DNA of 64,000 nucleotides from Desulforapulum autotrophicum HRM2 (GTDB lineage: Bacteria > Desulfobacterota > Desulfobacteria > Desulfobacterales > Desulfobacteraceae), in assembly GCF_000020365.1 (NCBI RefSeq), contig NC_012108.1, positions 3,844,001-3,908,000 on the forward strand, read 5' to 3'. A program made the translations under genes and the position numbers. Positions 62,807 through 64,000 of this stretch are shown piece by piece. Position 1 is the first letter of the stretch, and each line of letters begins with the position of its first letter. The notes beneath the pieces were generated by a model that did not search any database, was not told the DNA's origin, and saw nothing but the letters and a program-made list of their open reading frames with translations.

Positions 62807-64000
62807 ATGGATAAAAAGAAAATGCCGAAAGTGCTAATAATAGATGATAACGAGCAGGTCTGTAAATTTCTGATCAAACTTTTTAGCAAAACAGAATACC
62901 AAACTTTTTATCAACTAACCTTGAAAGAAGGATTGGAAAATATATTTTCTGACGATATAGATATTGTCTTTTTAGATGTAAATCTTCCGGATGGCAATGG
63001 CCTGGAAGCCATAGATATTATAAAACAACACCCTGCTGCACCGGAAATAATTATAATCACTGCGGATGGAAATGTTGACGGCGCTGAGCTTGCCATGCGG
63101 TCCAAAGCATGGGATTATATTCCCAAAACAGAGTCCAATAAAAATTTTAAATTCGCATTGGACAGGGCATTGGAATATCGGAAACAAAAACAATTCAACC
63201 AGCTGAAAAAGAAGATTAAAAGGGCCAGGATTATTGGCGACAGCCGGCTGATTTCAAAGTGCCTTGATGACGTTTCAAAGGCCGCAAACAGTGATATCCC
63301 CGTATTGATAACCGGGAAAACAGGAACCGGTAAAGAGCTTTTCTCAAGGGCAATCCATACCAACAGCAACAGATCCCGTGCAGGGTTTGTCGTTGTAGAT
63401 TGTGCAGCATTACCAGAACATCTTGTGGAAAGCACACTTTTTGGACATACAAAAGGTGCATTCACAGGAGCTGATTCTGACAAGCCGGGATTAATGAAAA
63501 TGGCGGACAAAGGAACACTCTTCTTGGATGAAATCGGAGAACTTCCCTTAACTGTTCAGAAAAAATTTCTCAGGGCACTTCAGGGAAAAGAATTCAGACC
63601 CGTGGGTGGAAAAAATGAAGTTAAAAGTGATTTCAGGTTGATCTGTGCAACCCATCGTGATTTGTCAAACATGGTGAAAGAAAATAAATTTAGAGAAGAT
63701 CTTTATTTTAGGATATTTTCGATGAATATTCAATTGCCTCGTTTGAAGGATCGCGAAGATGATGCAGCGAAAATTGCTCAATGCCTGATGACTCAAAAAA
63801 CAGCGGGGTCTGAGAATTCATGCACAATGTCCCAGGAATTTTTAGAAGAAATTCGCCTGTACGATTGGCCGGGAAATGTCAGGGAGTTGATCACTACAAT
63901 TAATTTGGCCTGCAGTGATGCCGGTTCCGACAGCACACTTTTCCCCTATCATCTCCCCGATCATATCCGGGCGTTTAATATTAAAAACAAATTCAACACC
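62807..64000 (+). CDS. NtrC-type response regulator, 3' end cut by the window
   Basis: From ATG 62807 (an ATG at 62822 is also possible; no strong ribosome site) 398 residues are visible. A receiver domain (VLIIDDNEQVCKF, phospho-Asp in IVFLDVNLPDGNG, WDYIPKTESNKNF) is followed by a sigma-54 AAA+ domain: VLITGKTGTGKELFSRAI, GHTKGAFTGADSD, GTLFLDEIGELPLT, FREDLYFRIFSMNIQLPRLKDRED, YDWPGNVRELITTI. The DNA-binding end lies outside. It could activate the sigma-54 promoter in front of this operon. Confidence 0.93.
   Translation, partial: MDKKKMPKVLIIDDNEQVCKFLIKLFSKTEYQTFYQLTLKEGLENIFSDDIDIVFLDVNLPDGNGLEAIDIIKQHPAAPEIIIITADGNVDGAELAMRSKAWDYIPKTESNKNFKFALDRALEYRKQKQFNQLKKKIKRARIIGDSRLISKCLDDVSKAANSDIPVLITGKTGTGKELFSRAIHTNSNRSRAGFVVVDCAALPEHLVESTLFGHTKGAFTGADSDKPGLMKMADKGTLFLDEIGELPLTVQKKFLRALQGKEFRPVGGKNEVKSDFRLICATHRDLSNMVKENKFREDLYFRIFSMNIQLPRLKDREDDAAKIAQCLMTQKTAGSENSCTMSQEFLEEIRLYDWPGNVRELITTINLACSDAGSDSTLFPYHLPDHIRAFNIKNKFNT

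Overview
The window looks like a chromosomal piece of a strictly anaerobic, transposon-rich Desulfobacterota bacterium. The Desulfobacteraceae (Desulfobacterium/Desulfobacter type) are my best guess, from protein flavour only: a Tat-exported fumarate-reductase-like flavoprotein with a ferredoxin partner, a corrinoid protein, bacteriohemerythrin, sigma-54 regulators, a large chemotaxis operon, and very many insertion sequences and small palindromic repeats. I recognised no rRNA, tRNA or CRISPR array.

Layout. (1) 1-3750: a 5'-truncated IS1634-type transposase, a clipped copy of a MITE-like element, a hemolysin III-family membrane protein, dispersed repeats, and the end of a decayed CO/xanthine-dehydrogenase flavoprotein. 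(2) 3750-8941: a truncated MFS transporter, then a minus-strand run with a hypothetical protein, an ABC-class ATPase, an Old Yellow Enzyme homologue and endonuclease IV. (3) 8961-15190: a complete RND efflux operon (TetR regulator, adaptor, RND pump, TolC-like protein). (4) 15378-20532: two large ATPases, one DUF4062-NACHT and one KAP, both ending in a formylglycine-generating-enzyme-like (C-type-lectin-fold) domain. Their last ~150 nt look like variable regions of a diversity-generating retroelement (DGR). A broken second copy of the efflux adaptor/TetR junction follows at 20838-21590, so the pair lies between direct duplicates. (5) 22.0-23.8 kb: isochorismatase-family hydrolase plus a dense cluster of palindromic elements. 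(6) 23841-27294: a Mn/Zn-type ABC importer whose permease is fused to a DtxR-like domain. (7) 27.5-34.2 kb: flavoprotein/ferredoxin pair, membrane protein plus glycosyltransferase, iron-sulfur flavoprotein, GAF/sigma-54 activator. (8) 34.7-41.1 kb: an IS1380 element that separates a chemoreceptor from its Shine-Dalgarno sequence, a tyrosine-recombinase element with inverted ends, a complete 272-bp MITE and receiver-domain remnants. (9) 41.1-44.7 kb: HD-GYP regulator, PAS-LuxR regulator, two small proteins, corrinoid protein. (10) 45157-49744: a Mu/Tn7-like transposon with five minus-strand genes. (11) 49.9-64 kb: a chemosensory operon behind a good sigma-54 promoter: CheW, receptor, CheA, hemerythrin, CheD, HDOD, CheY, CheX/CheC-like, CheB, CheR, a CheD lacking its catalytic Cys, a receiver fused to a substrate-binding domain, and an NtrC-type regulator cut by the window end.

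The most interesting system is region 4. The two ATPases are only moderately similar over their lectin-like domains, yet their last ~150 nt, including ~25 nt past the stop codons, are nearly identical except at about 14 codons. Those codons all end in C or T and differ almost only at positions one and two. This is the pattern expected when a DGR copies one adenine-rich template into two targets. No reverse transcriptase or template repeat is in the window. In the NACHT gene the variable region is out of frame and is reached only by a -1 shift (or one extra A) at an A8 tract.
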